A DNA stretch of 14,666 bases. Origin: JANYBT01 sp038211475. GTDB lineage: Bacteria; Acidobacteriota; Terriglobia; Terriglobales; Acidobacteriaceae. The notes under the pieces are model-generated. The model made no database searches. It was not told the DNA's origin and saw nothing but the letters and a program-made list of their open reading frames with translations. How positions within the stretch are numbered: the first letter of the stretch is position 1; each line of letters opens with the position of its first letter. Where the stretch lies: NCBI GenBank assembly GCA_038211475.1, contig JBBQVN010000094.1, forward strand, positions 1 to 14,666, in the 5' to 3' direction. Positions 1 to 7,164 of this stretch are shown here, in pieces. A program made the position numbers and the translations under genes.

Positions 1-818
1 TCCAGAATGATGATCCCGCCATGGCCATTCAACCGCTGTTTCAGATAGTTGATTGCCTCTTTCGCAGCCCACTCCGGCAGGTTTCCGGCGGCCACCCGGT
101 CGGCGGCCCATTTTGCCAGCACCAGTTTCATGATTGGCTCACCCCATCCGGTAGTAGACGCGGCGGCGCTTTCATTGTCGGCATAACAACCGCACCCGAT
201 CAGCGACGAATCCCCCAGGCGGCCCGGCGCTTTGTTCAGCGTTCCGCCGGTCGACGTGGACGCCGCGATGTTGCCATTGCAATCGAGCGCGACCGCGCCC
301 ACCGTGTCGTGCGAAACGGCTGGAGCGAACAAGTCTTTCTGCTCGTCCGCCGGCCGCGCCTGAAAATCTCGCAGGCGATCCACCTCGCGAGGAATTACCA
401 GCTCGCGATTTTCAATCAGCGGCACCTTATGCTCGGCGGCGAAGCGCTCCGCCCCTTCGCCCACAAAATACAGGTGCGGGCTTTCGCTCAGGATCTTCCG
501 CGCGGTGCGAACGGGATTGCGCAGGCGTTCCACGCACCCCACGCCTCCACCCCGCAGCGTGGCTCCATCCATGATGAACGCGTCGAGCTGCACCTTGCCG
601 TCGCGGTTCAGAAAGCTGCCGCGTCCCGCGTCAAAAGTCTCATCGTCTTCCAGCACCACGATGGATTCCTCGACCGCATCGAGCGCGCTTCCCCCACGCG
701 AGAGCACTTGCCACCCCGCGGCCATCGCGTTGTGGATACCGTTCCGATGGGCCTCGACCATGTCGTCAGGCATGGCCCACGCACCGCCGTGGACAAGAAG
801 GACGGGATTGACTGTCAA
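1..818 (-). CDS. iaaA: Isoaspartyl peptidase / plant-type L-asparaginase (partial, C-terminus off window)
   Basis: This Ntn-hydrolase hydrolyses beta-aspartyl dipeptides and asparagine after cleaving itself in front of a catalytic threonine. The frame gives 272 codons before the left edge; E. coli IaaA has about 320, so roughly 40-50 residues are missing. The N-terminal strand VLLVHGGA (residues 6-13), FDAGRGS (62-68), the IMDG segment and the GVGCVERLRNPVRTAR helix region are family hallmarks. The mature beta-subunit starts at Thr172 in HDTVGAVALD, and STSTGG and GRLGDS follow as in known members. The start is a TTG at 818-816: an in-frame TAG lies two codons upstream, the conserved first strand begins five codons later, and a GAGGT Shine-Dalgarno lies about 6 bases before it. 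Family assignment is firm. The preference for isoaspartyl peptides over asparagine is inferred from the family. Confidence 0.93.
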   Translation of the reverse strand, partial: MTVNPVLLVHGGAWAMPDDMVEAHRNGIHNAMAAGWQVLSRGGSALDAVEESIVVLEDDETFDAGRGSFLNRDGKVQLDAFIMDGATLRGGGVGCVERLRNPVRTARKILSESPHLYFVGEGAERFAAEHKVPLIENRELVIPREVDRLRDFQARPADEQKDLFAPAVSHDTVGAVALDCNGNIAASTSTGGTLNKAPGRLGDSSLIGCGCYADNESAAASTTGWGEPIMKLVLAKWAADRVAAGNLPEWAAKEAINYLKQRLNGHGGIIIL

Positions 819-1058
819 ACTCTACCTCGAATAATTCGCGCTGGAAATGAATACGTGCAAACGAAAAGTAGTCTAGCAGCAATCGGCGTGGTATGAGCAG
901 TGGGCAGCCGCTTCATACAATCTCGATTCTCCCGGGAAGCACATTCCGTCCGAAAAGTTGCCAGCGATTTGCCCTCCGGCGAGAAAGATAGTTCGCAACT
1001 ACGTGGGAGGGGAGGTGTTTACCCCACTAGAACGCGGAAGCAAGTAGCCGCAGAAAAT

Positions 1059-1064
1059 AGGAGG
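1059..1064 (+). promoter_or_regulatory. Strong Shine-Dalgarno AGGAGG
   Basis: A perfect AGGAGG sits 8 bases before the ATG at 1073 and fixes the start of the small secreted protein. It is one of the two strongest ribosome binding sites in the window, which suggests high expression. Confidence 0.85.
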
Positions 1065-1072
1065 CAATAAAT

Positions 1073-1516
1073 ATGTTTCGAATGAATTTAGTTCGACGAG
1101 GATTGACCGCTGGTTTGTTAGGGATGGGATTGAGTGCGGTGGCGTTGGGCCAGACCATGCCGCCGACCCCCAAGCCGGACAATGACATCACTCGAACCGA
1201 ACTGCGCAACTATGACCAGTTCATGGACCAGCATCCCGAGATGGCGCGAGAACTGAATCGCAATCCGCGCTTAATCGATAATCCAAATTACGTGCGAAAT
1301 CACCCGGAGTTGAGGCAGTTTCTGCAGACCCATCCCGGAGTGCGCCAGGAAGTGCGCGAAAACCCGCGCCAGTTCGCCCAGCAGGAACGCCGATACAACC
1401 GCATCGAGGATCGCCATCAGGACCGCGTAAGAGATGAACGCGCTCAAGATCGCCGGCAGCTCGAGAAAAAGCGGGATCAGCGTGAAGACCGGCACCCTCG
1501 CGGCCCGGGATTCTAA
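1073..1516 (+). CDS. Small secreted protein with HP/NP repeats and a charged tail
   Basis: I do not recognise a named family. The 147-residue protein starts with a signal peptide: a basic start, a hydrophobic core at about residues 11-25, and a likely cut after VALG or VALGQ near residue 26. The mature part carries a repeating pattern in which HP or NP recurs about every ten residues (54, 64, 77, 87, 97), with hydrophobic residues between them. From about residue 100 to 143 it becomes a very charged Arg/Glu/Asp/Gln helix-like tail, followed by a Pro-Gly end. It probably acts in the periplasm or outside the cell. Similar short HP/NP proteins are, to my knowledge, common hypothetical proteins in Acidobacteria. 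The strong ribosome site and the terminator just downstream suggest a single-gene, well-expressed unit. Its function is unknown. Confidence 0.85.
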   Translation: MFRMNLVRRGLTAGLLGMGLSAVALGQTMPPTPKPDNDITRTELRNYDQFMDQHPEMARELNRNPRLIDNPNYVRNHPELRQFLQTHPGVRQEVRENPRQFAQQERRYNRIEDRHQDRVRDERAQDRRQLEKKRDQREDRHPRGPGF

Positions 1517-1566
1517 TCGCGCTAAGCGGTTGTAATCGCGACAAAAACGAGATGTTGGTGGAGTCG

Positions 1567-1596
1567 AAGAGGGCCTCGGGGAGAGGTCCTCTTTTT
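1567..1596 (+). terminator. Rho-independent terminator
   Basis: An 11-bp stem (1567-1577 with 1583-1593, one G-T pair) closes a 5-base loop and is followed by further T residues (1594-1596, continuing the T run that ends the stem). It lies about 50 bases after the stop of the small secreted protein. The same hairpin could also slow transcripts arriving from the minus strand, but that side lacks a good T run. Confidence 0.85.
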
Positions 1597-1632
1597 GCGT
1601 CTATTCCGCGCAAGCATACTCACGCTTCCCTA

Positions 1633-2256
1633 TTACGCCTGAGCTTCCATGCCCTTGGTACGCTGATAGGTGTAATTGATGCGGTGAATCACGGTGATGG
1701 TGGATAGCACGGCAATCACCCACAGCGCCGGCGCCATCCGGTTAAACAGCGCGCCCAGAATCAGTAGCACCAGGCGCTCGGGACGTTCCAGAAAGCCGAC
1801 GCGGCAAGAGCCGATCAGAGATTCCGCGCGGGCACGAGCATAGCTCACCATGATGGCGCTGATCATCACCAGCGCAGTCAGCACCACATAAAAGAACCGG
1901 TTGCCACGCGCGTAGAACACCAGCAGTCCGAAAAATAGCGAAGCATCGCTGTAGCGGTCCACTACGGAATCAAAAAAACCGCCGAACTTGGTCACGCTGT
2001 TGGTGGCCCGCGCCACTCGCCCATCGACCAGATCGAAAAATCCCGAGCCGATAATCACCAGCCCGGCATAAATAAACATCCTGCGCTGGTTGTCGCCATT
2101 GGCATAGCCAAAGCAAAGCGCAGCCACCGTATTCACTACCAATCCCATAACCGTGAGCACGTTGGGATTGATGCGGGCCAGCGCCATCCAACCGACGATG
2201 GCGTCTAGCAGCACCCCGCAGGCGCGGCCGAACGCATTGGTCCAGGCCCAAGCCAT
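1633..2256 (-). CDS. CDP-alcohol phosphatidyltransferase (phosphatidylinositol-phosphate-synthase-like)
   Basis: This membrane enzyme transfers a phosphatidyl group from CDP-diacylglycerol to an alcohol. The family signature DG-x2-AR-x8-G-x3-D-x3-D is complete: D78-G79, A82-R83, G92, D96 and D100, with D75 just before. About six hydrophobic segments span the 207 residues, the usual length. The segment at residues 139-161 (YARARAES...VGFLERPERLVLL) resembles phosphatidylinositol-phosphate and archaetidylinositol-phosphate synthases more than PgsA or PssA, so inositol phosphate is the best guess for the acceptor; PgsA remains possible. The ATG follows the greA stop with no gap (TAA then ATG), so translation is probably coupled. 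No Shine-Dalgarno stands out other than sequence inside the end of greA. Confidence 0.9.
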   Translation of the reverse strand: MAWAWTNAFGRACGVLLDAIVGWMALARINPNVLTVMGLVVNTVAALCFGYANGDNQRRMFIYAGLVIIGSGFFDLVDGRVARATNSVTKFGGFFDSVVDRYSDASLFFGLLVFYARGNRFFYVVLTALVMISAIMVSYARARAESLIGSCRVGFLERPERLVLLILGALFNRMAPALWVIAVLSTITVIHRINYTYQRTKGMEAQA

Positions 2257-2733
2257 TTATTCCGCCGCCTCATCGTGGATGGTTTTCAGGCTCAGAATGT
2301 CCATTTCGCGCTTGCCGTTGGGCGTGTCCACGGTGGCGGAGTCGCCGACTTTCTTGTTGAGCAGCGCGCGGCCAATGGGCGAGGTGGTGGAAATCTTGCC
2401 GGAAGCGACGTCCGATTCTTCGCTCATCACCAGCTTGTATTCCTTCTCCTCGCCTTTGGTATTGTCGTAAACCTTGACGGTTGAGCCCAGGCCGACTTTG
2501 TCTTTCGGAATGTTGTCAAAGTTGACCATGGAGAGGTCGGCCATGCGCCGTCCCAATTGGCGGAGCCGCGCCTTTACGAATTCCTGGCGCTGCTTGGCCA
2601 TGTGGTACTCGGCGTTCTCGCTGAGGTCCCCCATCGCCACCGCCTTTTTCAATTCCTTCGGCAATTCGTAAGAGAGTTCGTGTTCCAGAGCGGCGATGTC
2701 TTCCCGCAACTTTTTCTTGATTTGTTCACTCAT
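2257..2733 (-). CDS. greA: Transcription elongation factor GreA
   Basis: GreA enters the secondary channel of RNA polymerase and stimulates cleavage of backtracked RNA, restarting stalled complexes. The 158-residue length is standard. The N-terminal coiled coil (about 1-75) carries the tip motif GDLSENAEYH with acidic D36 and E39, equivalent to E. coli D41 and E44, which hold the catalytic Mg. The C-terminal FKBP-like domain ends with SPIGRALL and the GKREMDIL strand. An in-frame TAA lies two codons before the ATG, so the start cannot be further upstream. No ribosome site lies at normal distance: GGAGGT is 17 bases away. A TATAAT sits only 10 bases before the ATG, which hints at a very short leader. 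It is the first gene of a pair with the phosphatidyltransferase. Confidence 0.96.
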   Translation of the reverse strand: MSEQIKKKLREDIAALEHELSYELPKELKKAVAMGDLSENAEYHMAKQRQEFVKARLRQLGRRMADLSMVNFDNIPKDKVGLGSTVKVYDNTKGEEKEYKLVMSEESDVASGKISTTSPIGRALLNKKVGDSATVDTPNGKREMDILSLKTIHDEAAE

Positions 2734-2743
2734 GCGTTAGCGA

Positions 2744-2749
2744 ATTATA
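2744..2749 (-). promoter_or_regulatory. Candidate -10 box of greA
   Basis: A perfect TATAAT on the minus strand ends 10 bases before the greA ATG. The expected start of transcription would fall only a few bases before the ATG. No good -35 hexamer is seen 16-18 bases upstream, so this rests on one hexamer alone. Confidence 0.3.
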
Positions 2750-2825
2750 AACCTCCAGAGGCGCCGACGGGCTGAGCTTCGCAGGTTACGATCGAATCTG
2801 GCCCACCCGCCGACTGCACCACCAT

Positions 2826-2854
2826 TTGTGCTTTGCCAAGCAGAGGATTACAAT
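2826..2854 (+). promoter_or_regulatory. Candidate promoter of carD
   Basis: TTGTGC (2826-2831) and TACAAT (2849-2854) are separated by 17 bases. The -10 is good; the -35 matches only in TTG. Transcription would begin near 2861, about 40 bases before the ATG at 2904. Confidence 0.4.
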
Positions 2855-2903
2855 TAGAAGGAACGTAGTACTCCATCCTTCGCACGTCAACGGGTGTTCC
2901 TGC

Positions 2904-3440
2904 ATGAATGGTTCAGAGGCGTCTTTCCACGTCGGCGACAAGGTCGTTTACCCAAATCACGGGGTCGGGCTCATTGAGCAGATCAGCAGCCGGACGATTG
3001 GCGAGAGTGTGGAGAGATTCTACCTCCTCCGCTTCAAGGCCAGCAGCCTGAAAGTTATGGTCCCGTTCCACAATGTCAACAACGTAGGGCTCCGGCGAGT
3101 GGTGCGCAATGGCGAAATCCAGAAAATTGTGGATTACCTCACCGAAGGCGCCTGCGACAACCAATCCGATTGGAAAGATCGCTACAAGGAAAATTCTGAC
3201 CGCATGCGCACCGGTTCGCTCCTGGAAGTGGCCGCCGTGCTAAAAAGCCTGTTGGCCCTCAACAAAAGCAAAGCCCTTTCCTTCCGCGAGAAAAAGATGC
3301 TGGAGCGCGCCCGTTACCTGCTGGTCAGCGAGTTGGCGATGGCCAAAAACTGCGAAGACGCGCCCATCGAGCAATTGCTCACCAAGGCCCTGGCCAAGAG
3401 CAAGCTGCGTTTCCCCGAAGCCAGCGAAATGGAAGCATAG
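2904..3440 (+). CDS. carD: CarD/CdnL family transcriptional regulator
   Basis: CarD/CdnL proteins bind the RNA polymerase beta lobe through an N-terminal Tudor-like domain and stabilise open promoter complexes, especially at rRNA promoters. The start FHVGDKVVYPNHGVGLIEQI (residues 8-27) is the classic first part of the polymerase-interacting domain. Residues 70-170 form the helical C-terminal domain, with the WKDRY and REKKMLERARYLLVSELA segments typical of the family. An upstream TTG at 2826 is in frame, but I prefer the ATG at 2904 (178 residues): it places the conserved motif near the start as in other members, and the candidate promoter overlaps the upstream extension. No clear Shine-Dalgarno precedes this ATG. 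It is divergent from greA across about 170 bases. Confidence 0.92.
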   Translation: MNGSEASFHVGDKVVYPNHGVGLIEQISSRTIGESVERFYLLRFKASSLKVMVPFHNVNNVGLRRVVRNGEIQKIVDYLTEGACDNQSDWKDRYKENSDRMRTGSLLEVAAVLKSLLALNKSKALSFREKKMLERARYLLVSELAMAKNCEDAPIEQLLTKALAKSKLRFPEASEMEA

Positions 3441-3462
3441 ATTTCGAGCCGCGATTCCTCAC

Positions 3463-3497
3463 AACTTGAAACTCGAAACTTGAAACTTGAAACTCGC
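3463..3497 (+). repeat. Heptanucleotide tandem repeat, five units
   Basis: Five head-to-tail 7-base units (AACTTGA, AACTCGA, AACTTGA, AACTTGA, AACTCGC) fill 35 bases between carD and ruvX. Units differ only by T/C at position 5 and in the last base. The array ends 4 bases before the GTG preferred here as the ruvX start. Confidence 0.9.
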
Positions 3498-3501
3498 ACT
3501 A

Positions 3502-3957
3502 GTGTCTGAAGAAAATCATCCTCCCAGCGACAACAAGCGAGGCCGCGTCCTGGGACTCGACGTTGGCTCGCGTCGCATCGGCGTGGCCATTACTGACGAG
3601 TTGGGGATCACCGCCCAGGGCCTGGAGACCATTCAGCGCAACCGCAAGCGAGAGGACTTCGCAATTCTCTCTGCCCTTCTCGAGCGCTACAAAATCGTAG
3701 AAATCGTAGTCGGATATCCCCTCCGGATGTCGGGGGTGGAAGGCATTCAAGCGGAAAAAATGCAGCTCTTTGCCGAAGATCTGCGCAAGCACTTTAAGCT
3801 GCCGGTGCACCTGTGGGATGAGCGGCTGACCTCAGCCCAAGCCAATCGCTTGCTGCGCCAAACCGATCTTTCGATCAAACGGCGCGGGCAATTGGTTGAC
3901 CAGATGGCTGCCATCCTAATCTTGGAAAACTGGATGGAAGCGCAGGGAAACCGCTAG
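3502..3957 (+). CDS. ruvX: Putative pre-16S rRNA nuclease / Holliday junction resolvase-like RuvX (YqgF)
   Basis: YqgF proteins have an RNase H fold and take part in 5' maturation of 16S rRNA; a Holliday-junction resolvase role was proposed earlier. The first strand GLDVGSRRIGVAITDELG carries the catalytic Asp (D20 counted from the GTG). VVGYPLRMSG, the WDERLTSAQA motif with the second acidic residue, and VDQMAAILILENW with the last Asp are all present and in order. The length is 151 residues, slightly longer than the E. coli protein because of an N-terminal tail. A TTG at 3487 is in frame but lies inside the heptanucleotide repeat, so GTG 3502 is preferred. Neither has a Shine-Dalgarno. Expression probably comes from the carD transcript 61 bases upstream. 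Confidence 0.93.
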   Translation: MSEENHPPSDNKRGRVLGLDVGSRRIGVAITDELGITAQGLETIQRNRKREDFAILSALLERYKIVEIVVGYPLRMSGVEGIQAEKMQLFAEDLRKHFKLPVHLWDERLTSAQANRLLRQTDLSIKRRGQLVDQMAAILILENWMEAQGNR

Positions 3958-3993
3958 ACCGTCTCGCGAGCCTGCCTGCGTAGGCATCGAGCG

Positions 3994-4971
3994 CTACTTC
4001 GTCGCGACCGCCCTCCGGTAAGCCTCCACGTTACGATTGTGTTCTTCCAGGCTGCGGGCGAAGCGATGATGTCCGTTGCCACCGCTGACGAAGTACAAGT
4101 AATCGGTCTGGGCTGGGTGCATCGCCGCCTCCAGCGAACTCCGGCCGGGATTCGCGATCGGCCCCGGCGGCAATCCCGCATAGCGGTAAGTATTGTAGGG
4201 CGAGTCGAACCGCATGTCTTCATGGTGCAGCGCGCCTTGGTATTTCCCGCTGAGCAGTTCGGCGTAAATTACGCTGGGGTCCGCGTCCAGCCCAATGTTT
4301 TGTTTCAGCCGGTTGAAATACACGCTCGCCACTTCGGGACGCTCTTCGGGGGCGGCTGTTTCTTTTTCCACGATTGAAGCCATGGTGACGGTGCGCTGTA
4401 TGTCTCCGGTCAGCCCGATTTGGTGCGCCACTTGGCGAAATTTCCGCACCATCATCCCCGCCATGTCGGCAAGCGACTGGGTGCGGGTGAACTGATACGT
4501 CTCTGGAAACAGATAGCCCTCGAGCGACCTGGCATCAGGAGCGAGGTCGGCGATCAGGTCGGTTCGTTTTCGCGCCACTTCCAGGAAGTCAGCAGAGGAG
4601 CCCAAGCCTGAAACTTCGATCGCCTGCGCGACGTCGAACATGGTGTAGCCCTCGGGGATGGTCACGCTGTGAAAGTAAATGTCGCCGCGGACAATCCGGT
4701 CATAAACCTCCGCCATGCTCGCAGGCTTATCAAACAAGTACTCCCCTGCCTTCAGGGTGCGGCGCTGCAGATATTCCCAGAGCAGAAAAGCGGTCTTGCT
4801 GCGGATGACGCCGGCGGCCTGTAACTCGCTGGCAATACGGCGCTGCGAAAATCCGGGGTGTAACAGTACCGCTTTGGCCGGCGGCGGGGTCAGCGGCGCG
4901 AAAAAAAACCACGCTACCACGCACCCAGCCACCCCCAGCAGCAACACCAGATTGAAGAAGGCCTTCCGCAT
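3994..4971 (-). CDS. mltG: Endolytic murein transglycosylase MltG (YceG-like)
   Basis: MltG cuts nascent peptidoglycan glycan strands at the inner membrane and sets their length. One N-terminal membrane segment (residues 6-24) anchors the 325-residue protein in the cytoplasmic membrane. A LysM-like region follows (about 35-115, with LKAGEY and IPEGYT). The catalytic domain starts near LEGYLFPETYQF (150-161) and has the catalytic glutamate E202 in ASIVEKET, equivalent to E. coli E218. GLDADPSVIYA, YNTYRYAGLPPGPIANPG and the FVSGGNGHHRFA stretch complete the family signature. The ATG is the natural start because it precedes the membrane anchor; no Shine-Dalgarno is visible. It converges with ruvX across 36 bases and diverges from the lipoprotein gene. 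Confidence 0.95.
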   Translation of the reverse strand: MRKAFFNLVLLLGVAGCVVAWFFFAPLTPPPAKAVLLHPGFSQRRIASELQAAGVIRSKTAFLLWEYLQRRTLKAGEYLFDKPASMAEVYDRIVRGDIYFHSVTIPEGYTMFDVAQAIEVSGLGSSADFLEVARKRTDLIADLAPDARSLEGYLFPETYQFTRTQSLADMAGMMVRKFRQVAHQIGLTGDIQRTVTMASIVEKETAAPEERPEVASVYFNRLKQNIGLDADPSVIYAELLSGKYQGALHHEDMRFDSPYNTYRYAGLPPGPIANPGRSSLEAAMHPAQTDYLYFVSGGNGHHRFARSLEEHNRNVEAYRRAVATK

Positions 4972-5096
4972 ATTTACACTAGTTTACGCGAGCAAACCTT
5001 GTTGCAGCGTTCTTTGCTTTATACTCATCTAGACCAATTGGAAAGAACGAATTCGCTCGCGAGGGATGATCCGGGCCGCCTTTCCATAATCTCTTG

Positions 5097-6020
5097 ATGC
5101 TTCCTAACTTTTCCTTTTATCGCAGGATAATCTTGCTTCTGGCAATGATTGTCCCTCTCACGGGCTGCCTGTTCCGCACCCGCAAGGTCGAACGCCAGCT
5201 CTCCGCGGCGCCCCTCCGGTCGGCCACCCAGGCCGAGTTAATTGCCGTCTTGAGCGATCTGGCCGGGAAAATCCAGTCCATGCAAGCCACCGTGGACATC
5301 GACACTTCGGTGGGCGACGCCCAGAAGGGCCGGGTGACCGACTACAAAGAGATTCGTGGCTACCTGCTTGCGCGCAAGCCCTCCATGTTGCGCATGATTG
5401 GCCTGCTACCGGTAGTTCGCAACAAGGCCTTCGACATGGTCAGCGACGGCAACACCTTCAAGGTCTGGATTCCGCCCCGAAACAAATTTGTGATGGGCAA
5501 GAACTCCATGGAGACCACCACGCCGCAGCGTCGCTTTGAGGATCTGCGTCCGCAAAATATCTATGACGCACTTCTCATCCGCGAAGTCAGCTCAACTGAG
5601 ATCGCGGTGCTTGAAAATGGCTTCGAGACCGTTCTCGACGCCACACGCCATCGCGTGGACCAGCCCGACTACGAACTTGACATCATCGCCAAAGGCGAGC
5701 AGGGCTGGTACCTTTCGCGGAAAATCCAGTTCAGCCGCACCGACCTGCTGCCTCACCGCCAGTGGATTTACTCGACTCAAGGCAGGGTAACTACCGACGT
5801 TAAGTATGACAACTATCAGAACTACGGGGAATCCACGTTTCCCAGCAAGATCGAAATCCAGCGTCCCATCGAAGACTACGATGTCACCCTCTTCATGTTG
5901 AAGCTGGAATTCAATCGTAAGCTGACCGACGACCAGTTTCAGTTGGACCAACCACCCAACGCTGAGGTCGAGCGTCTGGATCAGCCGAAGCCCCCAGGCG
6001 CAGTCGCGCCTGCAAAATAG
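5097..6020 (+). CDS. Outer-membrane lipoprotein, LolA/LolB-like fold (DUF4292-like)
   Basis: The 307-residue protein has a lipoprotein signal: basic YRR, a hydrophobic core (residues 11-21) and the lipobox LTGC with the acylated Cys24. The rest has no membrane segment. It alternates beta strands with aromatic and charged ends (for example RGYLLARKPSMLRMIGLLP and GNTFKVWIPPRNKFVMG), a pattern of the half-barrel LolA/LolB fold that binds acyl chains; assignment to DUF4292 is from memory of the pattern. The C-terminus is a Pro/Gln-rich tail. TTG 5094 directly precedes ATG 5097; the ATG is taken. No Shine-Dalgarno is visible. CATAAT lies 6 bases before the ATG. A permease gene follows after 23 bases, so the pair probably handles lipid or lipoprotein transport together. 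Substrate unknown. Confidence 0.8.
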   Translation: MLPNFSFYRRIILLLAMIVPLTGCLFRTRKVERQLSAAPLRSATQAELIAVLSDLAGKIQSMQATVDIDTSVGDAQKGRVTDYKEIRGYLLARKPSMLRMIGLLPVVRNKAFDMVSDGNTFKVWIPPRNKFVMGKNSMETTTPQRRFEDLRPQNIYDALLIREVSSTEIAVLENGFETVLDATRHRVDQPDYELDIIAKGEQGWYLSRKIQFSRTDLLPHRQWIYSTQGRVTTDVKYDNYQNYGESTFPSKIEIQRPIEDYDVTLFMLKLEFNRKLTDDQFQLDQPPNAEVERLDQPKPPGAVAPAK

Positions 6021-6043
6021 CAGCGCAGGCCGGAGCCTCTGTC

Positions 6044-7147
6044 ATGAACAAGATGATTGTCGCCAACCTGATCCACCGGCCGCTGCGGTCCCTTATCAGC
6101 ATTGTCGCGATCGCCCTCGAAGTCACCCTGATCCTGCTGGTGGTCGGACTGCTGCTCGGCATCCTGAATGACTCCAAGCAACGGCAAATTGGGATTGGCG
6201 CGGACGTCATGGTGCAGCCGCCCGGTTCTTCGTTCATCGCTGGCGTGACCAGTGCGCCCATGTCTTTAAAGCTCGGTGAAGTTCTGGCCAAGCAACCGCA
6301 TGTCGCGGCGGTTTCCCCGGTGCTGTGGCAACTCTCGACTGCCGGCGCCATCGAAGTCATTTACGGCATTGACCTCAAGAGCTTCGAAGGCCTCGCCGGT
6401 GGATTCAATTACATCGCGGGCGGCCCGTTTCAGGGCCCGGATGACGCGCTGGTCGACGACTACTTTGCCCAGGCCAAAAAAGTGAAGGTCGGCGACCCTA
6501 TCGAAATACTGAACCACAACTTCCACATAGCTGGCATCGTCGAGCACGGCAAGGGCGCGCGCAAGTTCATCCCGATGGCAACCTTGCAGGACTTGACCGG
6601 AGCCCAGGGCAAGACTTCCGTGTTCTATTTAAAGGCTGACTCGCCGTCTAACGCCGATGCCGTAGTCCAGGAAATCAAAAACATACCGGGCATGCAGACT
6701 TACTCTGTCCGCTCCATGCGCGAATACTTGTCCATGATGACCTCCACCAATCTGCCCATGTTTTCCAGCACCATTAACGTGGTCATCGGAATCGCCGTCA
6801 TCATCGGTTTCATCGTGATTTTCCAGGCGATGTACACGGCAGTAATGGAGCGGACGCGGGAGATTGGAATTCTTAAGTCGCTGGGAGCATCGAAGTTTTA
6901 CATCGTCAACGTCATACTGCGAGAAACCATAGTGCTGGCGCTGGCTGGCATCTGCCTGGGCATTTTAGTCAGCTTGGCGGGACGAGCGGCGATTGTCAGC
7001 CGCATGCCTTTGCTGCGCGTGATTGTCGATCCCGGATGGATCGTCAGGGCAATTTTCATCGCTCTCGCAGGCGCGATCCTCGGCGCGCTCTACCCGGCGT
7101 ACAAAGCTGCACAGAAAGATCCCATCGACGCGCTGGCCTACGAGTAG
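6044..7147 (+). CDS. ABC transporter permease, FtsX/MacB/LolE type
   Basis: The 367-residue inner-membrane protein has the layout of type VII ABC permeases: one N-terminal membrane helix (about 17-41), a large periplasmic MacB-like core domain (about 45-235), then three helices (about 243-265, 294-316, 331-352). Between helices 2 and 3 lies MERTREIGILKSLGASK (268-284), the cytoplasmic coupling motif that contacts the ATPase. The end PAYKAAQKDPIDALAYE is also typical. Such proteins use ATP to pull substrates from the membrane or periplasm toward the outer membrane. A CGGAG ribosome site lies 8 bases before the ATG. It follows the lipoprotein gene closely, but no ATPase gene is next to it: the following gene is on the other strand. 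Its partner must be encoded elsewhere or lie upstream under another name. Confidence 0.9.
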   Translation: MNKMIVANLIHRPLRSLISIVAIALEVTLILLVVGLLLGILNDSKQRQIGIGADVMVQPPGSSFIAGVTSAPMSLKLGEVLAKQPHVAAVSPVLWQLSTAGAIEVIYGIDLKSFEGLAGGFNYIAGGPFQGPDDALVDDYFAQAKKVKVGDPIEILNHNFHIAGIVEHGKGARKFIPMATLQDLTGAQGKTSVFYLKADSPSNADAVVQEIKNIPGMQTYSVRSMREYLSMMTSTNLPMFSSTINVVIGIAVIIGFIVIFQAMYTAVMERTREIGILKSLGASKFYIVNVILRETIVLALAGICLGILVSLAGRAAIVSRMPLLRVIVDPGWIVRAIFIALAGAILGALYPAYKAAQKDPIDALAYE

Positions 7148-7164
7148 CCGCCTTCGCTGCCCGT

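Noticed and set aside
828..838. Palindrome CGAATAATTCG before the isoaspartyl peptidase
   Set aside because: It could be an operator, but it is short, AT-centred and single, so chance is a sufficient explanation.
21..896. Long plus-strand open frame of 291 codons
   Set aside because: It is the mirror of the minus-strand isoaspartyl peptidase, whose motifs (catalytic Thr, GRLGDS, FDAGRGS) are unmistakable. The plus frame gives no recognisable protein.
1003..1027. GTGGG/CCCAC inverted pair upstream of the small secreted protein
   Set aside because: The stem is only 5 bp with a 15-base loop in G-rich DNA, too weak for a riboswitch or attenuator call.
3963..3986. Palindrome CTCGCGAG and a 5-bp hairpin between ruvX and mltG
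   Set aside because: The stems are short and no T run follows on either strand, so a terminator call is not supported.
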